A stretch of DNA of 64,000 bases from Patiria pectinifera (lineage: Eukaryota; Echinodermata; Asteroidea; Valvatida; Asterinidae): assembly GCA_029964075.1 (NCBI GenBank), contig CM057148.1, positions 29,753,916 to 29,817,915 on the forward strand. Direction: 5' to 3'. The stretch's first letter is position 1, and each line of letters opens with the position of its first letter. Below the pieces are notes generated by a model. The model saw only the letters and a program-made list of their open reading frames with translations, did not search any database and was not told where the DNA came from. Positions 22,401 through 34,106 of this stretch are shown here, one piece after another. The position numbers were made by a program, and so were the translations under genes.

Positions 22401-24983
22401 AAAAGTGAGACATATTCTTTAAGTCGCATGATACCTATGCGCGTTTTGGCTGTTTTCATTTGCCGAGACAGCCTTTGATTTCGTTAAGATTTTATTTTAT
22501 TTAGTCATTTTTGCCCATAACATTTGTAACATTTTTTTTTGTCCCCGGCACTTTGACACTAAAATCAATCCGATTGCGTTCATACATGGCACAAACTTAG
22601 ACTAACACCTACAGAAGTGTGCCGAAGATTGACGTCATCATAAGTCATGTGACGTCACATTTAATAATTTGAAGGCCTATATCTCCAGAACTTCGTGTCC
22701 GATTGGGCTCAAAGTGAGTCATGATGACGTGACTGTGAAAGACGTGACGTCACGTTATATATTAATATATTTAATCTTTGAAAATCAATATAAAATCAAC
22801 CGTGAGAGACCTTAACATGAATTTGGTGACATAACATAATCCAGGGTCTTCATTTTTGATAGCACGTGCAAAACCACGTGATCATTCTATCCGGTTGAAA
22901 CCGGGAGTGCCTTGTAATTTTAAATTGTTAAAAGATGTGAACTTGCTTTCAACAAGATATGCTCTTCCCAAGTTGTTCTTTACAAAAAAAATTAACGGTG
23001 ACGTCATAACATGTTAGAGCACCGTCTAGCGGCAGGTTAAAAACAAATAAACTGAATAATCAGTAGATGTGTCTGGCGAATTTTGCTGAAATCGTTTTTC
23101 TAAAAGATGTACACAGCCAGCTCCATACTTGCCTAACCTGCAAGTTGAGGGGGGGGGGATTGATGACGTCGCCAGACTGGAAGTTACAATGAAAATACGT
23201 GAAGACCTTAAAAAAAATTGCACAGTCACCATAGCTCTCAATATTTCTGGTAATGACGTCACCATGACGTCATCAAGTATCAAATTATAAGCAACCAAAT
23301 ATTTCTAGATTTCATCGTCGAAAATCATAAGTCCAGTTATTCTTTTTTTCATTGTTGCGTATTTGAGCCAATATAGACTTCTTTTGTTTGTGTCCTGCAG
23401 CGGCTTTCCAATATAAACGAGAGCATCGAAACAAAAATCAGTAATTCATTTTTTATCCTGTTATATTATCAGTTGTTGAGTGTTTGAGCCCGGAGCCCCT
23501 CGGTCTTGAGGACGGTACCATCACTGATGACCGCATCACAGCGTCAAGTCATCAAACAGGCTGGCCTACCAGTGACGGACGGCTAAACGATGAGAAAGCA
23601 TGGATACCTTATGCGTAGGGCTAAATTACGAAGAAGAATTAAAGTAAAAAAAAAAAAAAAAGTGAATGAAATTTTACAAACCAAACATTTTACGATTGGA
23701 CTTAATTTTCCCAAAACCGCTGAAACACATTTAAACGCGTAATGTACGTTGGATATAAAATCAAACGTATCAAAGAACAGGATAAATAGATTACGTGATG
23801 ATACGGGATAGGATCAGAATACAGTAGAGAAAGTATTACATACTGTCAGTGTTTTCTACTGTCTCGAGAGTGAAAATAGACACTGGGATTAAGGCTGAGT
23901 CACAATCAGTTTCGCCACTCCCTCTAGTCACGTTCATTCCTCTCATTCTCCTTCTCTATTTGTACAGGTACGATGACAATCCCTGGATTGAGGTGGATCT
24001 TGTTAAGAGTAAAGTGGTGTCTGGTATCATCACTCAAGGTTCTGGTGTTTATGATTATTATTTTATGGAGCAGTACAAGGTGGCGTATAAGAAGCAGCCC
24101 TCATCCAACTATATATACGTTACAGATGGACATGGAAATAAGGTAAATATTTCGTCACCGACACCACCGTACTCAGACTCACACTTGGGGATTATTAGTG
24201 AAAACCGTGTAATCAACAATTTCGGTTTCACGAACTGACACGCAAGCGTGTTGCAGCAATACGAAACGGAGAAAACTTTAAGGTTTGACACGAATTTAAT
24301 CCATCATAATACTTATGGGCTGATACAAAATGATTAAAACTCTTTTTTTATTGGTGAAAATAAGATCAGTGTCAGTGTACTCAGTGCGCCCTGAAGATCT
24401 GCACTGTGCCGGGTGTCAGTTCGTGAAAACGAACAAACTGTAAAATACGCTTGCCAGGCACTCACGCGCCACTGAGGGTCAGTTCGTGGTGTCGGTGACG
24501 ATTTGTCGCAGTTTTCTTCATTCTAATGATTCCGATTATAACGATATTCTTCTTATTCCATACTGTCCGACATTCGTCTGTGTTTTTTTTTTTACCGTAG
24601 AAATGATGTCAAAGAACAATGGAAACAAACCAAATATACAAACAAAGATGCGACGTTAATAAATTAGCACCGGGCGTAATTTGAAACATATTATAACCTT
24701 TGTGATTCCGACAAAACGAATAGTGAATTGCATACTTCTTCTACGTTTGAAAGTAAAAACAGTGGAGATAAAACAAACATGTTTGTATTCCTGTCGATAA
24801 GAAATTGGGGAATATTTTGTTTATTAATTATGCCAGGTGTTCATCGGCAACACCGATGGCAACACCCCGGTCACTAACCTGTTTGACGAGAGTGTAGTGT
24901 CTACGATAGTGCGCATTGAGCCTATTGCATGGGAAAGAGGAGACGCTCTACGAATGGAGTTGCTAGGATGTCATCTTGATTAA
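19438..24983 (+). CDS. Secreted F5/8 type C (discoidin) domain protein, gene A
   Basis: A five-exon model built from splice sites: 19438-19483, 21906-22157, 23473-23614, 23968-24142, 24837-24983; intron phases 1, 1, 2, 0; total 253 residues. Exon 1 is a signal peptide (MDGAAAWILMVSAMT) continuing VLVS. Exon 2 is a region of unknown family with Cys at 20, 24, 48, 50 and 91 and motifs CHKICFIGSEYNP and RWFLPYTDPCECTAVRLGG. Exons 3-5 are an F5/8 type C domain: Cys103 at its start, PLGLEDGTITDDRITASS, GRLNDEKAW, NPWIEVDL, VVSGIITQG, VFIGNTDG, and the closing RMELLGC, whose Cys250 should pair with Cys103. Such domains bind carbohydrate or membrane lipid outside the cell. All junctions are GT-AG and preserve the frame. 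It is paralogous to the gene at 38120. A lectin-like role in immunity, adhesion or matrix is inference. Confidence 0.87.
20670..21275. mobile_element. Tc1/mariner-like MITE in intron 1 of gene A
   Basis: About 170-bp inverted termini: the left begins CAGGCTGTCTAAAAAAAAGG and the right ends TTTTTAGACACCCTG, with matching CCTCAAAGCGTCC/GGACGCTTTGAGG and TTGAGTTATGGCCAATT/AATTGGCCATAACTCAA blocks further in. It is flanked by TA on both sides (20668-20669, 21276-21277), as for Tc1/mariner insertion. The interior has no transposase. Confidence 0.75.
22600..23290. repeat. TGACGTCA-rich repeat in intron 2 of gene A
   Basis: GACGTCA occurs repeatedly (about 22631, 22651, 22748, 23001, 23164, 23257, 23270) next to phrases such as CTATATCTCCAGAACTTCG and TCCGATTGGGCTC. 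Related phrases with TGACGTCA recur at 42900-44060 in intron 3 of gene B. It is probably a decayed dispersed repeat rather than a set of enhancers. Confidence 0.45.
24153..24500. mobile_element. 348-bp MITE (CGTCACCGACACCAC type) in intron 4 of gene A
   Basis: The terminal inverted repeats are CGTCACCGACACCAC at the left and GTGGTGTCGGTGACG at the right, flanked by ATTT on both sides (24149-24152 and 24501-24504), consistent with a 4-bp target duplication. It begins only 10 bases after the exon 4 boundary (24142). A longer relative lies at 39438-40135. Confidence 0.8.
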
Positions 24984-26430
24984 GTCGCCTGTACCATTTG
25001 ATACGAGAATCCTGACAATTTTGAGTGAATCACTCTAATTTAAGCCCGTCCGCAACCTTTCCGATTTTACTGGTTCACCAGATCATCAGGTCATATCGCT
25101 CTTGTATGGCATTACGATTGAGGATGGGACAGACCCACAAAAGGATAACAAAAGATCCTTTCAATTCCTCGAACGACGGTGCTTTTGTTCGAAACTGTCC
25201 TCGATCGTACGTTTACGTGCTTAGTCTATGGGAACCCTTCGCGCAGCGAGCGGACGATACAATTCTCCACATTTTCCAAATATGGGCATATTTTTTTTTC
25301 AATGGGCTAATTAGGCCAAGCTTCCATGTAATCCTTACCCCTACTATACACCACAAGCCTGTAGACTCCCATGGGCCATACCCTAACCACTCTGGAGTAA
25401 GGAGTGTTAAAAGACAGAAGCCAAGATGGCGCCTAATGCCTTTGTGCAGTAATGGGAGATCTTAGTGGCCAACCCCTTAGTGCCGCCGATCCCTTTGTGT
25501 CAACCCCTCGTGCCGCCCAGATCTCAGACAGGTTGTAAACAATCCCTGGCCATGTGAATGACCTATATCTTGTGCATGTACAGGCATGCCAGGGTTAGTG
25601 ACCTATAAACACATGTGGTTATAAAATTCTCCACGTGGCCATTCCACGTAAAGTTTTTGGTCTTGATCCACGAAGGGTAGTACAGGGACAAAGGGAAACA
25701 AAATAGGTTGTCCTCAGGCGTACAGTAAAACACGACTGTGCGTACAGAGCTGTGCGCTGAATATTTGAACCGATATGACCGTATACTGGGTGACCGGATG
25801 AAATCAAACGTTTGATTTGTTCGCATCCGATTTTACTTGGTCCGATTTCACCAGATTCACGAAGGAAGTCACATGGTTATCATCAAAAACCGTACCGGTG
25901 ATGGGGTTATCCGGGAAGCCGGTAAAATCAGGAAGGTGCGGGCCGGGCTTTAGATTGGAAAACTTCGAAAAACAATCTCCCAGTAAAAACTTGATCCGTT
26001 CGATTAAATGGTCCAAGCTAAATCGTGTGGTTCTTAGTTTGAATCAGATGGATTGATTTTTCAAAACTAGAGATTCGCGTCTGTTGACTTACAAACACTG
26101 GGTGATCGGAGGGAAAACGTTTTTTTTATATGACATTACCCAGTTGTGAATATTTTGAAGTAAGAACAGACTAAGGGCCATGAAGAATTGAAGAGCCTTT
26201 CAGAAAAAACCCATTCGTTTTAATTTGATTGAAAAAAATATGAATCTTTTGGGTTATGATAAATTTCAGTAAATTGTATGTACACGTACATGTTATTTCC
26301 GGTTTGATGACGTCTGAAGTTAAAATGTGCAAGCTGAATATTAATTTAGTTCCGAGTAGTTTCGAGAAGATACGTGTTCATCATGAGATGAAAAGAACTT
26401 TTGAAAATATGTTACCTTCCGAGTGAAAGT
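24984..26430. other. Downstream region of gene A, no gene recognised
   Basis: A 146-codon open frame (25025-25465) begins just after gene A's stop, but it shows no domain and is built of low-complexity and repeat-like DNA (for example TAGACTCCCATGGGCCATACC). I do not support it as a gene. A short inverted segment around 25790-25840 (GGATGAAATCAAACG, CGCATCCGATTTTAC) is the only other structure. Confidence 0.4.
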
Positions 26431-26439
26431 TGGAATAAA

Positions 26440-26520
26440 ACCACTTGGGTGGGACTCGATCCCACGACCTTCTGCTTTCTATTGCAGACGTCTTACCACT
26501 CGATCACCGAGCTAACGGGA
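26440..26520 (-). repeat. tRNA-derived repeat or tRNA pseudogene
   Basis: On the minus strand there is an A-box-like TTAGCTCGGTGATCGAGTGG (26496-26515), a normal 33-base interval and a B box GGATCGAGTCC (26452-26462) inside a perfect T arm (GTGGG/CCCAC). The acceptor stem does not pair and the anticodon loop has eight bases, so it is not a normal tRNA gene; a SINE head or a tRNA pseudogene fits. Confidence 0.65.
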
Positions 26521-26539
26521 TCGGTTGGCCGGTTGGAAT

Positions 26540-28286
26540 ATGATGTACATAGCAGCGGGTACCGCATAAACTATTTTAAGATGGCATTTTGCGTCTCGGT
26601 GATATCAATCAAAACGTCGCTGAAGGGCAAATCCTGATTTGATTCATATCACCCCGACGCAAAATTCCATCTTACAATTTGGTTCTGTTTTGACGAATGG
26701 TCCTTAAAAATTAATGAAACAAATTTAACTGTCTTTGATGTGAATGTAGAGGGCGCCCCTTCGGGTGATTACGTCATTGTGCTGATTGTTGTATTTCACT
26801 TTCCAAACAAAACACGTGTTTATTTATTTGTATGAAAATGCTTATAGTTAAAGTTAATGTGAACGGTACTCCGTTCATTTTGAAAAGTTATAGTTCAAAG
26901 TAATTATGAATTGTATTCTAATTATTAATTGGATCCTAAATCGCTGGTAATTGAAACCCGATGACGTTATAATGACATCACCAAATTGTTCACATCTTTA
27001 GACCAGCGTTCAATTTCATACCAGGTTTTACATTCACCTACCATTGACCTTCCGGTTGACCCGGAAGTAAAGATCAAGCGACTTAACGTGCGCAACGAAA
27101 ACAATGTTTATCGATAAAGGGTCTGTCGGATAACGAAGTATAAAGATGATTAGATATTTTGTTAAAGAGTTATAGGTGAAAGAGGTTGATCACCTTTTTA
27201 AGCTAAAATTACCTGTTATTTGATAATAAGTAATAATATTAATAACATTTACAAAGCGCCTTTTCCCTAGGGTTTCAAAGCGCTCAGAGAGTGACCAAAA
27301 ATACATCTGATTATGTCATCATTACGTTACAACAATATGCACATTTCAGTTCAAGGTTGATGTTGGTCTAAAGTTTCACGTTCATGCGTTGTTCCGTTTG
27401 GAAGAAAACTCGCGGAGAATTATTGTCAAGTAAACAAAAACACTAAAGAAAGTAGAGTAATTGTTACAGCATCAAAAGGTGAAATAGCAAGAAAATACGT
27501 GGAAACGGTAATCAAATCGTTATAGCTGCAATAGATATTCATGTTTAGTTCATACATGTATAGGTTCAGATGTAAAAACAAAACTTGCCTTTAATCGATT
27601 TCGATTTCTCGCAGAAATTGGTGTTTATTTCAGTTTAATTATAATTCAGTGTATTGAACAAACAATCTTAAAGTGAATAAGCCACAAGAGAATAATTCAA
27701 TTATTCGTGTTCTTTTAAGTAACTAAACCCTTTTGGAACTATGTTTTTTTCGGTGTTGAATTTGGACAGCATACATGTATGTTCAACTTTTTATGAGGAG
27801 AACAATATTAGAAAATGCAGTGGAAAACCTTTTTAAGTATAGCTGTCAAAAATGTTTCCGTCGAAATTTTATTTTGAACGTGATGCGAAATGACGAATCA
27901 CGAATTCTACCAGTAAAACATGTTCACTGATAATCAAAAGATATTTAGAGTTTGTTTCTATACCGCTATTATATTAAACACAAATCGTATTAATAATAGT
28001 ACAAGAATCGTTTTAAATGTAATGTGTTTGTGTGCTATACTTATTAATGAATACATTTTTCAAATAAAAGCTAGTATTTTAGGTTTCATATAGTGCATGC
28101 ACATTCAAACAAAATACATTGTTTCACAGCGCTAATTCATCTTATTTACATGATTTTGGTACATTTGGCATGAATTTGTAACATTTTTGATGGTATTCCT
28201 GGTGTATTTCTGAGCAATCGGATCACGGCATTGGTTCAATATACTGGAAAGGTCACGCTGTCAATGATTACGGAAATCAAGAGAAT
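26540..28286. other. Intergenic stretch without recognisable features
   Basis: AT-rich. Short open frames only; no repeats or splice-linked exons that I can support. Confidence 0.5.
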
Positions 28287-29000
28287 TTGATGACCCTGCA
28301 ATTTCTTGAATAGTAAAACTGTTCATTATTTCAGAGCACATCTTTATCTTTCAGAGGAAAACAGTTACTATGATTCATTCATATAACTGTCTTTCTCATC
28401 AGGTTACAGTCGTGTAATGAAGGATGTACACGTGCATTACTTTAACTTCAAGTGTACGTTTGAATGGATGTAAAACAGTACTCCAAACTACTATGTAAAG
28501 TATGAAAATAAAGCTTAGACACAGATAAATTAAATACAGTTCTGACGTGGTAAACCACAATATTTCATGTCCTGATTGCATTTTGGTTGTTGACGGGGAT
28601 TCTATGGATTTTGCATGAAGAGCCACATGTCGTGAGTCAGTGTGCGACCGTGTCTTGTCTTTTCCTGAACATGGATAATTGCGTTGAAGGATATTTTATG
28701 ACGTTAAAAATGATGTATTAATTGCATGACTTCGCGTCGTTCCAAAGACAAGAACTATATACGTGGAATTTCAATAGAGAAGTATTTTAAATATCTGCCA
28801 ATTTTAGATGAATGGCTGTTCGCTGCAGACTATTTCTATCGATTCATTGATTATCCATAATATTATATGTATGCCTGCATTTATTTCAGTCCCTGTGGTT
28901 ATTGAAGTGAGAAACATATAACTGCGTACCGTATGGCATCGATTTTTGTTTTATTTTCTACGACTTCGGTGAAGGCTACGTTGAATTTAGGGCGCACCAG
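28287..29000 (+). repeat. Orphan 5' flank 'type 1' copy, no exon 1 following
   Basis: Homologous to the gene A flank from 17930 (AATTTCTTGAATAGTAAA, AGTGTACGTTTGAAT, TTTCATGTC, GCGTTGAAGG, CCCTGTGGTTATTGAAGTGA, ACTTCGGTGAAGGCTACGTT). It lacks the two MITEs found in the gene A copy. No MDGA signal exon follows within 3 kb, so it is a relic of a deleted or moved gene copy. Confidence 0.7.
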
Positions 29001-29344
29001 AAGCCGCTCTTAATAGCTGAGATAACATTAATTTGCTACCGCATGTGTCACCATGACTTCATATCAATGCTCATCTATAACACGTCCCTGTCTATATGCA
29101 TTCAAAATTTGAGATCAGTCGGTCTAATAGTTCGGTAGTTACACGACTGTAAAATTTTCGGCATGCATCTCAGATGATGGTTAATAACTATAAGCACAGT
29201 TTTAAGTTGATTGCATAGAAAGAAGTTCCCAAAGTGGCTTGTAGAATGAGAATGTGCACACAACTTATGGGAAAAGATGGAAAAAGAAGGAGAAAAATGG
29301 AAAACAAATCATAACAAAAAGAAAGGTTATAAAAGAAATAAGAT

Positions 29345-29780
29345 AAGAAATTCGCTTCAGACCATACTCCTTTTTCGTATAATTTACTGCTTTAAACGTG
29401 TCCATATCTTCATGGCATCCATTACTCGTCATGGCGTTCTGTATTGATTTGACCGTGTTTTATGTTTTTTTGTTCAGTTATTTTGCTAAAAATAGATAAA
29501 GCGTTATGTCTGGTTCGCGTCATTTCAAAGACGCCGAGAACGAGCCGTAATTTAGTTTCGTTTTTAATATCTACCTTGCTGGACGATTTCGTTGCGCTTC
29601 AGACAATTTCCAAAGATTCATTGTCCATATATTATTTACGTTTTCAAATTTTCCAGGAAAGAAGTAATTGATAGTCACGTTTGTTTGATGAGAGTTTCAA
29701 TAAATGACAACCTGCAATTAGCAACTGACACCACAACTTGGCTAGCATACGCAAAACCCCTCCCACAAGGCATTATAACG
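29345..29780 (+). repeat. Copy 2 of the '5' flank type 2' block
   Basis: Contains CGCTTCAGACCATACTCC, CCATATCTTCATGGCATCC, GATTTGACCG, then ATGACAACCTGCAATTAGCA, ACAACTTGGCTAGCATACGC and CCTCCCACAAGG in the same order as the copies at 15720 and 31745. No signal exon follows. Confidence 0.6.
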
Positions 29781-29799
29781 CAGATAAAGGTTAATCCAC

Positions 29800-31740
29800 C
29801 ATGAGATTAAGTAGGCTCACAGAACTATCAGCTGAGTTTGGGAAATTCTATAAATGCTTCACAACATACGCCCCCTCTTTAACAAAATTGGCGCCTGCCA
29901 ATTAATTACAAGCAATTCAAGAATTTTACAAAATTATTATCACTTTTATTATTTATATAAATGTGCACTGGTTAGTCCAACTCCACATCCGTCTTCGATG
30001 CTCAGCAGAATCTCGCGGTGATCCTTCGTCTGGAGGAAGAGTCTGGCCAGAACTCACAAGGGTGGTTTCCACATCTCTCATCGCATAATCTCCTGGGCTC
30101 ACTCGTCCTTGTTTCCTCCAGATGCTGGCTTGACATCCAAGCTGGACTAATACATTTTCTCAGATATCATAATTAATTTACTTAGACCCATTTTTTTTTT
30201 ACACTTTAGTGGTGACGCAAACAACCTTACTGCATAAATCTTTAAAAGTAAAAAATAATAATCAAAACAATATTCACAACATACGTCCAATAACAATCTA
30301 TTAAATTATTATTTGGCTATACACTGGACTTTTAATACAATATTTTTTTTATTTCTTTTTTATGGACTTGCGTTACTCGAACTCAAAATGAATACTCATC
30401 TAACTGAAACAACCAATCTCCATTTGGGTTTCAGGAGTCCTTAATATTTTTTTAAATTTAACACATTGTATATTATGTATATTTTATATTTAATTTAGTA
30501 TTTGCCATAAAACATTAACCAGTAATACCACTTCCCACTCAGATTCAAGACGTTTGGGGTGTAACTAGATACACACATATAATTTTCTTTTACTTTAGGC
30601 CCCCCAAAAAAAGTGGTGCGGCGACGCGGCTTTTTTTTTCCTGATTTTTTTGCTTCAAATGTCGGCTGATGACTGCAAATGGTGCTCGACTAAACTTAGT
30701 GCAAATATATGGGAGTCCAGAGAGGCCGCATAAAGCTTATTCTCGACCATTTCCCAATCTGAAAAAAAACGTTAAAATTGTGCAGCAGCAGGATTCCAGT
30801 CAAACCAGTGAGTTTGGCGGTTTCGAGACATCATCTTTCATTGAAAAAAAAAAACTTTTTCATTTTGCCGACGCGCATGGCTACGGCGACGCGCGCGCAT
30901 ACCAGAAACCGGACACTTTTTTTGTTTGAAATGTCTCAAAACCGCCAAACTCACTAACCAAGCAGGCACCAGACTACTCCAAATTTGCATACGTGTTCAA
31001 AATTATGCACATGCAAATGATCCATTCCCAGTTCGAGAAAGCAGCTAGTGGTAGGCGCGTACTGCTTGACACCCCGGGTACGAGGTTTGTGTATGTTTCC
31101 ACCCAATTTGTCTTATATTTACAAAAATTCCTTGTGTTGGGGTGGGGGAAGGATGTCCCCGTGCCCCACCACCCCGTCGACGTAGCGCCGATACTGATGA
31201 AGATATTATCTGTTTCATCAAAAAATCAAGTTTCCAATCTTCATTTATATTTATGAACCCTGAAAATTTAACTTGTCTTCGTAGTTGCGACCAAAAAATA
31301 CTAATTACGTCCGATTTTTAGAAATTAAGTGGCAACACATGCTCATGATATCAGTTTTCTTTTGTTGAGCACACAATGACATTTTTGCGGCTAAAATAAT
31401 TGGATACGGAATCCGTTCTTGACACATTAAGTGTTCGAATATGACCTTCATTTGTAATTATGGACTTACAGACCATTGCTTGGATGTTGGTTTACCTGTC
31501 GTCACTGTCAAGTTAGCCTTCCGTTTTAGAAATATATTTAAAAATATTAGGCTGAAGAAAAAGTACAAATACACATTGAGAAGTTTGTTTCTTTATCAGA
31601 GAATCACTATAGACTCCATGCACGAACTTATAATTGGTTTTTAAACTCAAACCCTATTTATACTTTCTTTCTTTTTTTCTTTTTTCTGAAGCATTTTCTT
31701 TTGTGACAAGCTTTGCGATATAACAATATTGTTTTCTACA
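29800..31740. other. Intergenic stretch with one short inverted repeat
   Basis: No gene recognised. AGTGAGTTTGGCGGTTTCGA (about 30808) and its near complement CAAAACCGCCAAACTCACT (about 30936) form a 24-bp inverted pair bracketing about 100 bases with purine/pyrimidine tracts, perhaps a small element. Confidence 0.4.
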
Positions 31741-31744
31741 ATCT

Positions 31745-32310
31745 TTACGCGATTTTACAAATAGAAATTTGCTTGAAACCATATTCTTTTTTGTATTCAC
31801 TGCTTTAGACGTTTCCATATCCTCACGAGACTTCATTTCTCGTCGTGGCGTTCTGTATCGATTTGACCGCGTTGTTTTGTTCAGGATTTGGATCGTTTTG
31901 TTCAGTTATTCTGCCAAAAATAAATATAGGTCTACAAATATAGGTCGTTGTGTCTGTTTCGCGTCATTCCAATTTGCAAAGATTCACTGTGCATATATAA
32001 TCTACACTTTCAAGTAAGTGCTAGTCGTGGTGTCATATTGATTTACAGTTATTTACGCGCTTGGTCAAGGTTATCGTTTACTTTATGAGAGTTTTAATAA
32101 ATTACCACCTGCAATTGACCTATTGCCGTTTGCAAGTTAGCCATGCTGTACGTTAAGTTTTGCTTGTCTCAGATTTTGCGCGTTCCGCGTCCATTTGCAT
32201 ATCATGTAATTGGACAATATGGACAATTCTACAGCGATAGTTTAATTAACAACTGACTCCACAGCTTGGCTAATACACAAGCCCCTCCCACGAAAAAGTC
32301 GTGATTGTTT
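31745..32310 (+). repeat. Copy 3 of the '5' flank type 2' block, leading into a signal exon
   Basis: Same ordered blocks as the copies at 15720 and 29345 (GCTTGAAACCATATTC, CCATATCCTCACGAGAC, GATTTGACCGCG, ACGCGCTTGGTCAAGGTTAT, AAATTACCACCTGCAATTGA, CTTGGCTAATACACAAGCCC). The exon at 32413 follows after about 100 bases, so this block is the probable promoter of that copy. Confidence 0.6.
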
Positions 32311-32412
32311 GCAGTGACGGTGGTCTACGTGCGTGCCGAGGCGTCTTGGTGTGTTCTTATACTGGTTATATACACTCAACTGTATGGATTGTCGTTCATT
32401 GCCTCCCTGAGA

Positions 32413-32816
32413 ATGGACGGAGCATGGATTCTGATTGTATCCGCAATGACAAGTAGGCTTAACTGTACGCTCTAATCTAATTAGCCTGAAATCGCATCGA
32501 GTCAAAATTGAAATAGTTGTGAACACAATTATTATTCAGCCTGAGGTTTTGATAGTTTTATGAAACTTGGTAAAAACAGAAACTCAAGGAACTTTGTTTA
32601 AATTGAACAACTGGATGATAGAGTTAAGTCGCAATTGATTGGCGTATAGCAGGTGCTTATGATTGTTGAGGTTATTTAGAATTGTGTTAACACATATTAT
32701 TCAAATATCGGCCAACTACGTGTCCTACTATTTTCCTTTTACCTATTGCAGATAATTATGATGAGAATTCCGACCCTATTCTCACCGGGTCCGCTCATAA
32801 GTCCGACGCCTCATAG
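32413..32816 (+). pseudogene. F5/8C-family exon 1 with aberrant short second exon
   Basis: Exon 1 at 32413-32452 encodes MDGAWILIVSAMT, two codons shorter than the family signal exon but in the same phase; its last base is A instead of G before GTAGG. A 3' splice acceptor with a pyrimidine tract (CTATTGCAG, next base 32752) could join NNYDENSDPILTGSAHKSDAS and a stop inside a 16-bp minisatellite, giving a 34-residue secreted product. The normal exon 2 and the F5/8C domain are missing. It is most likely a truncated gene copy; a mini-gene is possible but unproven. Confidence 0.45.
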
Positions 32817-32960
32817 GTCCGACGCCGCATAAGTCCGAACAAATTGCATCCCCGACCAAATAAAGGACTATAAGTCCGACGCCTCATAGGTCCGACGCCT
32901 CATAAGTCCGACGCCTCATAGCTCCAACGCCACATAGCTCCGACGCCTCGTAGGTTCGAC
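32794..32960. repeat. 16-bp minisatellite, copy in unit A
   Basis: Imperfect units of CATAGGTCCGACGCCT with CATAAGTCCGACGCCT and CATAGCTCCGACGCCT variants, interrupted once by a spacer around 32840-32870. The same array recurs at 35031-35197 and 37269-37468. Confidence 0.85.
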
Positions 32961-33391
32961 AATTAAATTTACATTTATTTCTGTCCATAAAGCCTCCATA
33001 GGTGATCCATGTAGCATGAAAAGCTCCATGGATCAATGAGTTCAAGCAGTCAGCGTTTGGTTTATAGCGCCCCTTCCATTTTATTCTGCTTGATTGTAAT
33101 AACAGCGATTCAAGTTGATTTCTTAATAAATGCGTTAAAGGATATTGTATTATTTTGAAAAGGATTTAGTATTGCATGGCTTTACTTCGCTCCTAGACGA
33201 GGCCTATGTGGAGTATTCTAAATTTGCCAATTTTAGATGAATGGCTGCAGACCTTTTCATTAGAGTAATTGTCTCTAATCTATTTCTGTCCATAAAACCT
33301 CCAGAGGTGATCCATGTAGCATGAAAAGCTCCATGGATCAATGAGTTCAAGCGGTCAGCGTTTGGTTTATAGCGCCTCCCCTATTTTATTT

Positions 33392-34106
33392 AGTCTGGTT
33401 CCCAGACCAAAAGATTCTGACTATTCCTGATGAATCTTAGGTCCGGTAGCCTCCGGTAATACATCGTATTACAATTTACGTCACGTGACTAAAACGGGAG
33501 GAATTCCTCCTTTTTCCGAAAATTTCCGAAGTTTGCCGAAGTCTTTTCGTCGACAATCGGATAGTGCCCGAGTATTTCCGAGTATATAATATATGTTTAA
33601 TTAACTGTTAATTGCTTATTAATTTTATTGTAAATGAGTTGATAATTAATACTCATTGCTTTCATTTAGAAAACGTGAAATTCAACGACGATTTTGTGCA
33701 TCAAATATACTCGGATCGTATGGGCGAACTTTTTGCTGCGTTATGTGCAATTTGGAATTTGATGACCGTTACCGAGATTTTCCAAAACTTGGTCTTCATT
33801 CTTCTCCGCCTGCTAACAGTGCTATTTGGGTGCCTAATTTTGAAGATTCCAGATCAACATTAGTTGATGTTATCTCACAGAAACATCAAACTGTATTATA
33901 ATAACTGTATGATATTACGAAGCAAGTGATTCATTTAAAAATTTGATCAGAACATTAAAAGCTACAAGTGATAAAGCGAAATCGGAAACGAAGCCGAGCT
34001 TTGAAAAAGGGCCATTAATGTCGCCATGTTTATTTTTAGCCGCGGAGGCTGCCTGACCTAAGATTCATCAGGAATGGTCAGAATCTGTCGGTCTGGGAAC
34101 CAGACT
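33392..34106. mobile_element. Foldback/TIR DNA element, copy 1 (715 bp)
   Basis: The ends are AGTCTGGTTCCCAGACC and its complement GGTCTGGGAACCAGACT, extending to about 65 bp of imperfect inverted repeat (including CCTGATGAATCTTAGGTC). The flanks CTATTTTATTT and CCATTTAATTC look like an imperfect duplication, and unit C (around 37590) has the empty site CCATTTTATTCTG. The interior holds two overlapping short frames of about 82 codons (33612-33863 and 33656-33901) without recognisable transposase motifs. Confidence 0.75.

Noticed and set aside
22600-23290. Cluster of CRE enhancers in gene A
   Set aside because: The same TGACGTCA-containing phrases occur in gene B's different intron with flanking similarity, which points to a dispersed repeat.
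25025-25465. 146-codon frame right after gene A
   Set aside because: No recognisable domain, repeat-like DNA, and it follows a complete gene whose domain has already closed with ELLGC.
26440-26520. Functional tRNA gene
   Set aside because: A and B boxes and T arm are present, but the acceptor stem does not pair and the anticodon loop is the wrong size.
32794-32960. CRISPR-like array of 16-bp repeats
   Set aside because: Units are directly adjacent without unique spacers, and the context is an animal gene array; it is a minisatellite.
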